Source: Theropithecus gelada
Taxonomy: Eukaryota > Chordata > Mammalia > Primates > Cercopithecidae
Reading direction: 5' to 3'
Length of the DNA stretch: 64,000 nucleotides
Assembly (NCBI RefSeq): GCF_003255815.1
Contig: NC_037668.1
Span: 66,647,196-66,711,195 of the forward strand
The notes beneath the pieces were generated by a model. The model was given only the letters and a program-made list of their open reading frames with translations, had not been told where the DNA came from and did not search any database. Shown piece by piece: positions 52,855 through 63,230 of the stretch; within the stretch, counting starts at the first letter, position 1, and every line of letters starts with the position of its first letter. The position numbers and the translations under genes are program-made.

Positions 52855-53128
52855 GCTGGGCGTGGTGGCTCATGCCTGTAATCCCAGCACTTTGGGAGGC
52901 TGAGGTGGGAGGATCATTTGAGACCAGCCGGGGCAACTTAAGGAGAACCTGTCTCTGCAAAAAATAAACTAAAAAAATTAGCCAGGTATGGTGGCACACA
53001 CCTGTGGTCTCAGCTTCTTTGGAGGCTGAGGTGGAAGAATCACGAGCCTGGGAGGTTTAAGCTGCTGTGAGCCATGATTGTGCCATAGCAGTCCAGCTTG
53101 GGTGCCAGAGCAAGACTCTGTCTCAAAA
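52855..53128 (+). mobile_element. Alu (AluJ-type)
   Basis: Sense diverged dimer with deletions, short A-tail. Confidence 0.9.
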
Positions 53129-53149
53129 AACTATATACATATAATTTTT

Positions 53150-53455
53150 TTTTAACTGCTTATTTTTTGAGGTGGAGTTTTGCTGCTGTCGCCCAGGCTG
53201 GAGTGCAGTGGCATGATCTCTGCTCATTGCAAACTCTGCCTCCCCAGTTCAAGTGATTCTCCTGCCTCAGCCTCCCCAAATAGCTGGGATTACAGGCATC
53301 TGCCACCATACCTGGCTAATTTTTGTATTTTTTAGTAGAGACGAGGTTTCACCATGTTGGCCAGGCTGGTCTCGAACTTATGACCTCAGGTGATCCCCCT
53401 GCCTTGGCTCCCCAAAGTGCTGGGATTACAGGTGTGAGCCACTGCGCCCAGCCAT
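53150..53455 (-). mobile_element. Alu (AluS-type)
   Basis: Antisense dimer; forms a close inverted pair with the sense Alu just upstream. Confidence 0.91.
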
Positions 53456-53501
53456 TTTCATTGCTTTTTAGTTGGCTTTGTCAGTAGGTTTTTCAATTTA
53501 T

Positions 53502-53622
53502 TTTTTAGAGATGGTCTCGCTCTGTTGCCCTTGTTGGAGTGCAGTGGTGCAGTCATAGCTCACTGCAGCTCAAGCGATCCCCCCACCCTCGGCCTCCCAA
53601 AGAGCTGAGATTACAGGTATGA
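53502..53622 (-). mobile_element. Alu monomer fragment
   Basis: 'AGAGATGGTCTCGCTCTGTT' to 'CTGAGATTACAGGTATGA', old single arm with a deletion. Confidence 0.75.
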
Positions 53623-53727
53623 TCTCCCATATTTTCTTTTTTTAAATTTAGGGTGACCATCGCCCATGGCATAGCCTTCAAGAGGTCATGTGCCCCAGGT
53701 GGATCCAGATTTTCTAATGCTCCATTT

Positions 53728-54028
53728 CTTTTTTTTTTTTTTTTTTGAGACGGAGTCTCGCTCTGCCGCCCAGGCTGGAGTGCAGTGGCCGGATCTCAGC
53801 TCACTGCAAGCTCCGCCTCCCGGGTTCCCGCCATTCTCCTGCCTCAGCCTCCCGAGTAGCTGGGACTACAGGCGCCCGCCACTGCGCCCGGCTAGTTTTT
53901 TGTATTTTTTAGTAGAGACGGGGTTTCACCGTGTTAGCCAGGATGGTCTCGATCTCCTGACCTCGTGATCCGCCCGTCTCGGCCTCCCAAAGTGCTGGGA
54001 TTACAGGCTTGAGCCACCGCGCCCGGCC
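53728..54028 (-). mobile_element. AluYR-type, very young
   Basis: Near-consensus antisense Alu with the Old World monkey states ('CAGTGGCCGGATCTCAG', 'GGCTTGAGCCACCGCGCCC'). A perfect CTAATGCTCCATTTCT duplication flanks it (53715 and 54029). Confidence 0.96.
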
Positions 54029-54045
54029 CTAATGCTCCATTTCTA

Positions 54046-54843
54046 GGAGTGAAAGTACCTATGTATTTCTTGTCTCATCAGAGCTTTGATTAGTTGATGA
54101 AGGCTATTAACCTGCCTTGCTACACAACATGCCTTCTTGTTAGTTAAACGTAAGGAAAATACATGTTTATTTGGCTTTGAGTGTTAATCATTCAGCAAAT
54201 ATTACTGCTGTCTTCTGTGTTCTTTATTTATGGAGGAATGATATTTGAGTTTTTAAAGCCTGTCAAGTTCTATAAATGGCCCTAGCCTTTCTGTCTTACA
54301 ACCCTGGTACCCAATTTAGAGTTTAACATAAATAAATAGTCAACTGAATCTAGTGAGAAAGGACTCAGTCTAGCAAGAGATAATAAGCAGGCAAGGTAAA
54401 AGTTGGCAAGTGTTGTGTGACTGGTACAGGTAGTAGACTGAGGAGAGGGCGGTTCTGATCAGGGAAAGCTTCATTGGAGGAGGTAGGGTTGAAACAAGGT
54501 TCAAAGAATGAATGGTGGTATGCAGAGAGGACGTTCTTCTTAGCCAGAGTACAAAACTGTTGTGCATCCCAGGAAAAGTCTGGAGCTAGGTAGTAGGGGC
54601 TAGATAATAGAGGGCTTTGACTAATAGGAGTTTGGCCCTTATCCTGTGGAAATCTGAAGGGTTTTGGGAAAATGAATTCAGGGCTAGGTGTAAGACAGAA
54701 GGGCAAATACCAGACTAAGACAGCCACTAAGAGCCTTTTTTTGTATGTGTATGTGTCCAGTCAGAAGTTATGAGGCTTATATATTTATTATAAAGGATGA
54801 TTAACCATGGCTGTAGCTTCACCTAAGAGGAACGTGGCTCTTG
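54046..54843. other. Unique or ancient-repeat sequence, no gene seen
   Basis: 54430-54720 ('GGAAAGCTTCATTGGAGGAG', 'GGAGTTTGGCCCTTATCCTG') resembles an ancient mammalian interspersed repeat I cannot name. A minus-strand open frame at 54365-54727 falls on it and is not convincing as a gene. Confidence 0.45.
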
Positions 54844-55138
54844 GGCCGGGCACAGTGGCTCATGCCTGTAATCCCAGCACTTTGGGAGGTCAAGGTGGGC
54901 AGATCACCTGAGGTCAGGAGTTCGAGACCAGCCTGACCAACATGGAGAAACCCCGTCTCTACTAAAAATACAAAACTAGCCGGGCATGATGGTGCATGGC
55001 TGTAATCCCAGTTACTCGGGAGACTGAGGCAGGAGAATCGCTTGAACCTGGGAGGCAGAGGTTGCAGTGAGCCGAGATCACGCCATTGCACTCCAGCCTG
55101 GGCAACAAGAGCAAAACTCTGTCTCAAAAAAAAAAAAA
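54844..55138 (+). mobile_element. Alu (AluS-type)
   Basis: Sense dimer. AAGAGGAACGTGGCTCTT (54825) and AGAGGAATGTGGCTCTT (55140) are the target copies. Confidence 0.94.
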
Positions 55139-55397
55139 AAGAGGAATGTGGCTCTTGAATCTTTCTAGTCTCATCTTCCCTGTCTCCTTAGACACACCTT
55201 CAAAGATCCTTTTTATTTTGCTTTGGCTTGTCTTTCCCCCTAACTTTACTTAATCCAGCCCAATTCCATAGCTGCTACTGGTTCCTTTAACAGCGGAGGG
55301 GAGTGGGGTGACATAGATTCTCTTAAACCTACCTATTTAAAGGCATTAATTAGCTTTTACATGCACTACTTTAAAATTTTCCTCTCAATTGTTTTGA

Positions 55398-55496
55398 GTC
55401 CAGGAGTTCAGGGTTACGGTGAACTATGATTTCGCCATGCAGTCCAGCCGAGACGACAGAGCGAGACCCTGTCTTCTTAAAAACAACAACAACAAC
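55398..55496 (+). mobile_element. Alu right-arm fragment with (AAC)n tail
   Basis: 'GAGTCCAGGAGTTCAGGGTT' to 'CGAGACCCTGTCTTCTTAAA', then five AAC units. Confidence 0.75.
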
Positions 55497-55544
55497 AACT
55501 TTTTCCTCTCAAACTCTGTCCCTAGCATTGACTCAACCCATAAT

Positions 55545-55836
55545 TTTTTTTTTTTTTTTCTTGAGATGGAGTTTCAAGAAAAAACTCCAGGCTGGAGGCA
55601 GTGGCACGGTCTCAGCTCACTGCAACCTCTGCCTCCCAGGTTCGAGCGATTCTCCTGTCTCAGCCTCCCAGATAGCTGGGATTATGCCACCACACCCAGC
55701 TAATTTGTATTTTTAGCAGAGACAGGGGTTCTCCATGTTAGCCAAGCTGATCTGGAACTCTTGACCTCAAGTGATCTACCCGCCTTGGCCTCCCAAAGTA
55801 CAGGGATTACAGGCATGAGCCACCGTGCCCGGCCTT
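55545..55836 (-). mobile_element. Alu (AluS-type)
   Basis: Antisense dimer with an altered start ('AGTTTCAAGAAAAAACTCCA' replaces the usual consensus). Confidence 0.9.
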
Positions 55837-55844
55837 GACCTATT

Positions 55845-55930
55845 ATATCTATTAATATGTTAATATTATATATATAATATATAGTATATGTATCTATTAA
55901 TATGTTATTAATATCTATTATGTCTTTTAA
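55845..55930. repeat. AT-rich palindromic tract
   Basis: 'TATTAATATGTTA' and 'CTATTAATATGTTATTAATA' words repeat around a (TA)n core at about 55868-55885. Confidence 0.8.
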
Positions 55931-56316
55931 ATAGTGAGTGACTTCACAGCTCAGTCTCTTTGTTCTGCACGTCCATTCTGAGTCGAAGCCCAGGTACACC
56001 TTAGGAAGGGCTGGATCCCCTTATCCTGTCCCTGAACACCAACTACCAAGACAGCTGATGAGGCTGGCTTGGTGTGTGACATAGGCCCCCCAGAGTCAGC
56101 AGAGCCAAGCATACAGCGCACATCAGGCAGAGCAGGCCAGGGGCAGAGAAGACGCTGGGGCAGGGCCAGTGGGCACATCCGGACCACCTGCAAGGACTCT
56201 GCAGGGAACCGTGACTACGGGCCAGTTGTGAGTAGTCCCCTGCAGAGGCTGCCCACCCAAGGTTTGGTTGGGGTGGAATGTGATGACAGCATATACACTG
56301 AGAAGGTGGGAACCGG

Positions 56317-56455
56317 GGGCTGGGCATGGTGGCTCATGCCTGTAATCCTAGCACTGGGAGGCCGAGGCGAGTGGATCACCTGAGGTCAGGAGTTCGAGAC
56401 CAGCCTGGGTAATGTCATGACACCCCGTGTCTACTTAAAATTCGATTTAAATAAA
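56317..56455 (+). mobile_element. Alu left arm
   Basis: 'GGGCTGGGCATGGTGGCTCA' to 'CCCGTGTCTACTTAAAATTC'; the right arm is lost. Confidence 0.85.
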
Positions 56456-56462
56456 ACAGTGG

Positions 56463-56752
56463 GGGCTGGGCGTGGTGGCTCACGTCTGTAATCCCAGCAC
56501 TTTGGGAGGTCGAGGCGGGTGGATCACGAGGTCAAGAGATTGAGACCATCGTGGTCAACACGGTGAAACCCTGTCTCTACTAAAAATACAAAAACTTGCT
56601 GGACTTGGTGGTGGGCACCTGTAGTCCCAGCTACTTGGGAGGCTGAGGCAGGAGAATCGCTTGAACCCAGTAGGTGGAGATCGCGGTGAGCAGAGATAAC
56701 GCCACCGTACTTCAGCCTGGTGACAGAGTGAGACTCTGTCTCAAAAAACAAA
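56463..56752 (+). mobile_element. Alu (AluS/Y-type)
   Basis: Sense dimer with a short tail. GTGGGAACCGGG (56305) and CTGGGAACAGGG (56756) outside the Alu pair fit one target duplication. Confidence 0.91.
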
Positions 56753-57030
56753 ACACTGGGAACAGGGTTGTCACCTACTTAACAGGGCTCTGAGAGAGCC
56801 AGGCAGGCCCAAAGTGGCTTAGAAGGTAAAGGAAAAATCCTGGCCTGCGCTCAGGGTCACAGAGCGGGGCCCGGGGGAGTTCCTGCTGAGGGCAGGGCCT
56901 TGCCAGGCTTCAGTCTCCATCCAGTGCCAAAGGTGGGAGCTCCCAGGCTGTCAGCATCTCCAGATGAGGGCAGAAGGGAGAGGTTTAAACCCAAGTCACA
57001 TGTCCAGCAATGGAGTCCCACTGCCGCAAA

Positions 57031-57150
57031 GTCTGGGAAGTGAGGAGCGCCTCTGCCCGGCCACCACCCCGTCTGGGAAGTGAAGTGAGGAGCGCCTCTG
57101 CCCAGCTGCCACCCCATCTGGGAAGTGAGGAGCGCCTCTGCCCGGCTGCT
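57031..57150 (+). repeat. SVA-type VNTR, three units
   Basis: Three units start at 57031, 57071 and about 57115, each built on CTGGGAAGTGAGGAGCGCC followed by TCTGCCC and a CC-rich end. Lengths are about 40, 45 and 36 bases; the middle unit has a 5-base insertion (GAAGT). Confidence 0.9.
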
Positions 57151-57250
57151 GTGCAACCCTCCAAGTGTGAAGTGACAGCCTTGTGTGTGATCTTTCTGCC
57201 CTCCCCAAGTTTGCATTTTCGACATTAAAGTTTACTTTTTAATTAAAAGT

Positions 57251-58430
57251 TCTAAATTGGAGAATTTAAAAAAAAATAGTAACTAATGAATTATGTGGCT
57301 ACTCTTCCTCTTCCCCAGTTTTCAGTATTCTACTGAAACTCTTGACTGTTAACTCCCAGATCAAATAAATTTAAACCTTCTGTAGGCTGTCTCTCTGCAG
57401 CCAAAATCAGTGATTCAGCAGTCCTCATCGTAGAGAAGCTCACAATCTAGTGGGCAGAGAACTCTTTACTTTGGCAAGTGTTCTTTAGGTCTGGACAGAG
57501 AAAGAGCAGGGTGTTTCCTGGGGAAGGTTATTCAGCTGCTCTGGCAGGTTCCCTCCAGGTAGTGTAATTACCCTCATCTGTGTTCAGGAATGCTGACTCA
57601 CTAATAAAGCTATGTTAGTCTATAAAACCAGACTCCAGTGTGTTAATTTATGATGAGAATATATGTCAGGTAGACTGGTCCTTTGGCCATACTAGTTTGT
57701 TTTCTTCGTGTAATCATGCTACTTGGGAAGTCTAGTTAAAGTTAAGAGGCAGCTCTATAAATCAAAATGAGAGAAGTTAGTTGTTCTAGGGATGGGATAT
57801 TTACCAAAATCAAGTTGCCCCTCCCACCATGAGCCTGGCACAATCTCTCCCCGATTCATTTTGCCTCAGTGATTCCGGATTGTTTCACCTGTTCAACTTG
57901 ATACTTCCTACACCCCCAAATGGCACAGTCTTAGATGTCACTTAGATGATCGCTCTGGTTTCCATTATATTCCAGCCCTTAGGACCCGTTTGTTTTTCAC
58001 ATTACTTTGCTTCTCTGCTCTGTTGTGTCTGTCCTACAGCCGAATTACCAGGTTAGGAGTAGGGAGACTTTCCAAACACCGTCTTCCCCAAATGTGCTAC
58101 CCAGCTTATTCAAATCTATGTGGCAGTGGTACCAGGATACAGACCTCAATAAAGTTCCCAATGTGCTACATTATAGATGGCCTATCCGTAGAAGGGTACT
58201 GTGAGAGCTTTTCTCAGGTTATGACTAGGAGGTGTGTAAACATGAGGGAACCTTACAGGTCAAGGACAGAAATCCCGTGAATGCAGACCCAGGGATCCTA
58301 TAGACGGCTCTGCCTACAACCTTACAGACACCCTGTGCAGCTGAGGCTTGTTCAGAGGGGTGGGACTGAGGGCCTTGCATTAGGACTTCCAGCCCCACTT
58401 TGTTACGCTGGGAGCAAAGCTATGTTGGGA
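57251..58430. other. Unique sequence, no gene seen
   Basis: Mostly unique DNA. Open frames at 57990-58280 (+) show no family signature or splice context, and I do not call them. Confidence 0.45.
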
Positions 58431-58745
58431 AGAATACCTAGTCCTATTCCACTGGGTGTCGGGGCGGCGGGGATCCATGAAACGGAAAACAGTAATAGCC
58501 TTGGCTTGCCTCTCTATGCATGAAGGCCTCCTTTTTTTCAGCATAAAAACACCCGTGAAGCAATGGATATGCAGATCAGGCAAAGAAAAGGTAAAGGTGG
58601 GGAAGCGGGGAGTGGACAGCAATATTACCTCGCTTGTGACGTAGGGAGCAACAAAATGCAGGCAACCGCCAGTGGCAACACACAGGCTCAGTTCTGGCAG
58701 AGGGTACTCTGGGAGTTGTAGTTTCTTAGCCTTTGCGGCCAAGGA
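58430..58745 (-). promoter_or_regulatory. Promoter-like patch with ZNF143/SBS-type motif
   Basis: The reverse complement of 58706-58722 reads ACTACAACTCCCAGAGT, close to the ZNF143/Staf (SBS) promoter motif ACTACAATTCCCAGAATGC. About 70 bases to its left is a CRE-like GTGACGTA (58635-58642), and GGGGCGGCGGGG lies at 58461-58472. The local CpG level is above its surroundings. No recognised gene starts here. NDUFS5, which I recall as the next gene in human, is expected further downstream. Confidence 0.4.
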
Positions 58746-59284
58746 AGACTGACACCTACATCCTTGCACCCCTGTCATGCATACAGCAAGACTGTATGCA
58801 TGGCCCAGTGGAGGAGGCTGGGGCATCATCATTTAACAATATCTATAATAGATGTTTACAGGGCTGGTGGGATCTCAAAAAGGCCTAGTAAATGCCTGAG
58901 GAATTCAGGAAGTTTTCACCAGAAAATGACATGATAAACCATATCTGGATGGATTAGGTATTCACCAGGGAGACAGTGGGAAGGTGGTGGCAAGTGGGCG
59001 GGATCATTCCAGGCGAATAAACTGCTCCTATGAGCTTGGAATGTGAAAGCAATTGTGGATGGCTGAGAACACGAGTTTGAGTGGGGGCAGTAAGCAATGG
59101 GATCTGAGGATTTAGAAATGGGTGAATAATCTTGAATGCCAAACCCAAGAATTTTTACCTTTTCTTGAAGCATTGACACCTCACACAGCCGGAGCAGAAT
59201 GAACGGCTCCCTCTGTTGTGTTTCATTCATCTTTCTGTAACAGAAGATCACTGGCTACAACATTTTGACTGTTTCTTCATCCCA
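58746..59284. other. Unique or ancient-repeat sequence, no gene seen
   Basis: 59050-59170 has ancient-repeat character ('AATCTTGAATGCCAAACCCA'). A short minus-strand open frame at 58916-59251 is not supported. Confidence 0.4.
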
Positions 59285-59686
59285 AGAACCCAAGGGCCAT
59301 GAAAGTGTTGTTGTTTTCATAAGTTATTAGGGTACGGGTGGTATTTGGTTACATGAGTAAGTTCTTTAGTGGTGATCTGTGAGATTTTGATGCACCTATC
59401 ACCCAAGCAGTATACACCAGACCCTATTTGTAGTCTTTTATCCCTCACCCCCCTCCCGCCCTTTTCCCCAAGTCCCCAAAGTCCACTGTATTACCCTTAA
59501 GTCTTTGCATCCTCATAGCTTAACTCCCACATGTCAGTCAGAACATACGATTTTTGATTTTCCATTCCTGAGTTACTTCACTTAGAATATTAGTCTCCAA
59601 TCTCATCCAGGTCGCTGCAAATGCCATTAATTCATTCCTTTTTATGGCTGAGTAGTATTCCATCGTATATATATATACACTACAGT

Positions 59687-59985
59687 TTCTTTTTTTTTTT
59701 TTTTTGAGACGGAGTCTTGCTCTGTTGCCCAGGCTGGAGTGCAGTGGTGCGAACTCAGCTCACTGCAACCTCCGCCTCCTGGATTGAAGCGATTCTCCTA
59801 CCTCAGCCTCCTGAGTAGCTGGGACTACAGGCACGTGCCACCACGCTCGGCTAATTTTTTGTATTTTTAGTAGAGACGGGATTTCACCGTGTTAGCCAGG
59901 ATGGTCTCCATCTCCTGACCTCATGATCCGCCCACCTTGGCTTCCCAAAGTGCTGGGATTACAGGCATGAGCCACTGCGCCCAGC
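59687..59985 (-). mobile_element. Alu (AluY/S-type) in the L1
   Basis: Antisense dimer. CTACAGTTTCTTT (59680) and CCACAATTTCTTT (59986) flank it, both in L1 sequence. Confidence 0.93.
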
Positions 59986-60282
59986 CCACAATTTCTTTAT
60001 CCACTCGTTGATTGATGGGCATTTGGGTTGGTTCCACATTTTTGCAACTGTGAATTGTGCTGCTATAAACGTGTGTGCAAGTATCTTTTTCATATAATGA
60101 CTTCTTTTCCTCTGGATAGATACCCAGTAGTGAGATTGCTGGATCAAATTGTAGTTCTACTTTTAATTCTTTAAGGAATCTCCACACAGTTTTCCATAGT
60201 GGTTGTACTAGTTTACATTCCCACCAGCAGTGTAGAAGTGTTCCCTAATCACCGCATCCATGCCAACATCTACTGCTTTTTA

Positions 60283-60612
60283 TTTTGTTTTATTTCATTT
60301 CATTTCATTTCATTTCATTTCATTTTTTAGAGACAAGAGTCTTGCACTATCCCCCAGGCTGGAGTGCAGTGGTGTGATCTCAGCTGACTACAACCTCTGA
60401 CTCCCAGGTTTAAGCGATTCTCATGCTTTAGCTTCCCGAGTAGCTGGGATTACAGGCGCCTGTCACCATGCACAGCTAATTTTTGTACTTTTAGTAGAGA
60501 CAGGCTTTCACCATGTTGGCCAGCCTGGTCTCAAACTCCTGGCCTCAGGTGATCTACCTGCTTTGGCCTCCCAAAGTGCTAAGATTACAGGCATGAGCCG
60601 CCATGCCTGGTT
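60283..60612 (-). mobile_element. Alu with pentanucleotide tail in the L1
   Basis: Antisense dimer whose tail is (TTTCA)n after a TTTTG/TTTTA start. Confidence 0.92.
60292..60321 (+). repeat. (ATTTC)6 pentanucleotide repeat
   Basis: Six uninterrupted ATTTC (TTTCA) units in the T-tail of an antisense Alu, followed by ATTTTTT. Confidence 0.95.
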
Positions 60613-61295
60613 TTTGAATTTTTTTTATTACGGCCATTCTTGCAGGAGTGTGTTGGTATCACATTATGGTTTTGATTTGCATTTCCCTGATTATTAGTGA
60701 TGTTGAGCTTTTTTTCATATGTTTGTCGGTCATTTGTGTATCTTCTTTTGATAATTGTCTATTCATGTCCTTAGCCCACTTTTTGATGGGATTTGTTTTT
60801 TCTTACTGATTTGTTTGAGTTTGTTGTAGATTCTCGATATTAATCCTTTGTCAGATATAGATTGTGAAGATTTTCTCCCACTCTGTGGGTTGTCTGTTTA
60901 CTCTGCTGGCTGTTCCTTTTGCCATGCAAAATCTCTTTAGTTTAATTAAGTCCCAACTATTTGTCTTTGTTTTTATTGCATTTGCTTTTGGGTTCTTGGT
61001 CATGAAATTCTTGCCTCAGCCAATGTCTAAGTTATTTTCTAGACTTTTTATAGTTTCAGGTCTTAGATTTAAGTCCTTAATCCATCTTGAGTTGATTTTT
61101 ATATAAGGTGAGAGATAAGGATCCAGTTTCATTCTCCTAAACGTGGCTAGCCAATTGTCTAGGCACTATTTGTTGAAAAGGTATTATTTCCTCACTTTAT
61201 GTTTTTGTTTGCTTTGTCAAACATTAGTTGCGTGTAAATATTTGGGTTTATTTCTGGGTTCTCTATTCTGTTCCATTGGTCTCTGTGCCTATTTT

Positions 61296-61608
61296 TATTA
61301 TTATTATTATTATTATTTTCTTTTTGAGATGGAGTCTCGCTCCCGTCGAGCAGGCTGGAGTGCAGTGGTGCAATCTTGGCTCGCTGCAACCTCCACCTTC
61401 CAGGTTCAAGCAATTCTCCTTCCTCACCTCCTGAGTAGCTGGGATTACAGGCGTGTGCCACCACGCTGGGCTAATTTTTGTATTTTTAGTAGAGATGGGA
61501 TTTGGCCATATTGGCCAGGCTGGTGTCAAACTCCTGACCTCAGGTGATCCACCTGTCTCGGCCTCCCAAAGTGGTAGAATTACAGGTGTGAGCCACCACA
61601 CCCGGCCT
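61296..61608 (-). mobile_element. Alu with (TTA)n tail in the L1
   Basis: Antisense dimer preceded by seven TTA/ATT units. TGCCTATTTTTATTA and TGCCTATTTTTATAC flank it (61288 and 61612). Confidence 0.93.
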
Positions 61609-62052
61609 ACATGCCTATTTTTATACCAGTACCATGCTGTTTTGTGACTATAGCCTTATAGTATAGTTTAAAATCAGGTAATGTGATGCCTCCAGATTTG
61701 TTCTTTCTGCTTAGTCTTGCTTTGGCTATGCAAGCTCTTTTTGGGTTCCATATAAATTTTATAATTTTTTTTTTTAGAATTGTTTTTTCTAATTCTGTGA
61801 AAAATGGCAGTGGTATTTTGATGGGAATTGCACTGAATTTATAGATTGCTTTTGGCCAGTATGGTCATTTTCACAATATTGATTCTACCCATCCATGAAC
61901 ATGGGATGTGTTTCCATTTGTTTGTGTCATCTATCATTTCTTTCAGCAGTGTTTTGTAGTTTTCCTTGTAGAGGTCTTTTGCCTCCTTGGTTAGGTATAT
62001 TCCTAAATATTTTATTATTATTTTTTGCAGCTATTGTAAAAGGGGCTGAGTT

Positions 62053-62498
62053 TTTTTGTGTTTGTTTGTTTGTTTGTTTTGAGACAGAGTCCCACTCCAT
62101 TACCCAGACTGGAGTGCAGTGGTGCGATCTTGGCTCACTGCAACTTCCGCCTCCCAGGTTCAAGTGATTCTCCTGCCTCAACCTCCAGAGTAGCTAGGAT
62201 TACAGGCACCCGCTACCATGCCCACCTGATTTTTATTTTTTTTTTAGTAGAGACAGGGTTTTACCATGTTGGTCAGGCTGGTCTCAAACTCCTGACCTTG
62301 TGATCTGCCCTTCTCAGCCTCCCAAAGTGCAGGGATTACAGGTATGAGCTGCTGCACCCAGTCAAATTTTTATATTTTTAGCAGAGACAGGGCTTCACCA
62401 AGTTGGCCAGGTTGGTCTCAAACTCTTGACCTTAGGTGATCCACCGGCCTTGGCTTCCCAAAGTGCTGGGATTACAGGTGTGAGGCACCATGCCCAGC
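62053..62498 (-). mobile_element. Alu plus extra antisense left arm
   Basis: Full antisense dimer at 62053-62365, directly followed by another left arm and linker at 62366-62498 ('GCAGAGACAGGGCTTCACCA' onwards). This could be a nested pair or a partial duplication. Confidence 0.85.
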
Positions 62499-62929
62499 AG
62501 GGTTGAATTCTTCATTTGATTCTCCGCTTGGTCGCTGTTGGTGTATAGAAGAGCTACTGATCTGTGTACATTAATCTTGTATCCAGAAACTTTGTTGAAT
62601 TCTTTTATCAGTTCGAGGAGCTTTCTGGAGGAGTCTTTAGGGTTTTCAAAGTAAGCAATCATATCGTCAGCAAACAGTGACAGTTTGACTTCCTCTTTAC
62701 CAGTTTGGGTGCCCTTTATTTCTTTATCTTGTCTGATTGCTCTGGCTAGGACTTCCAGTACTATGTTGAGAAGGAGTGGTGAGAGTGGGCAATCTGTCTT
62801 GTTCCCATTCTCAGAGGGAATGCTTTCAACTTTTCCCCATTCAGTATTATGTTGGCTGTGGGTTTGCCATAGATGGCTTTTATTACATTGAGGTATGTCC
62901 CTGTCCCTTGTATGCCAATTTTGCTGACA

Positions 62930-63230
62930 GGTTTTTTTTTTCTTCTTCTGAGACAGAGTCTCACTCTGTCACCTGGGCTGGAGTGCAGTAGTGCAATCTT
63001 GGCTCACTGCAACCTCTGCCTCCCTGGTTCAAGTGATTCTCCTGCCCCAGCCTCCTGAGTAGCTGGGATTACAGGCGCATGTCACCACACCTGGCTAATT
63101 TTTGTATTTTTAGTAGAGACGGGGTTTCATCATGTTGGTCAGGCTGGTCTCAAACTCCTGATCTCGGGATCCGCCCACCTCAGCCTCCCAAAGTGCTGGG
63201 ATTACAGGCATGAGCCACCGTGCCCGACCC
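62930..63230 (-). mobile_element. Alu (AluS-type) in the L1
   Basis: Antisense dimer. CCAATTTTGCTGACAG (62917) and CCAATTTTGCTGAGAG (63229) are the target copies. Confidence 0.94.

Larger units (their letters stand above)
55936..57245 (+). mobile_element. GC-rich composite element with SVA-type VNTR
   Basis: Two sense Alus (56317-56455, 56463-56752) interrupt a GC-rich, non-Alu sequence at 55936-56316 and 56757-57030. It leads into an SVA-type VNTR at 57031-57150 and a unique 3' end with 'CGACATTAAAGTTTACTTTT', an ATTAAA polyadenylation-like signal, at about 57220. SVA proper is hominoid-specific, but I recall a related older family (SVA2) in Old World monkeys with the same VNTR. Whether the GC-rich 5' part belongs to the element or is an older host sequence is not clear; edges are approximate. 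Confidence 0.5.

Noticed and set aside
57990..58280. A 96-codon + strand frame in unique DNA
   Set aside because: No recognisable family, no clear splice context, and not longer than chance frames in the region.
58380..58832. A 150-codon minus-strand frame near the promoter-like patch
   Set aside because: Composition looks random, no domain or family is recognised, and no splice or polyadenylation context supports it.
60864..61106. Hydrophobic + strand frame that looks like a membrane peptide
   Set aside because: It is the antisense of L1 ORF2 and not a gene.
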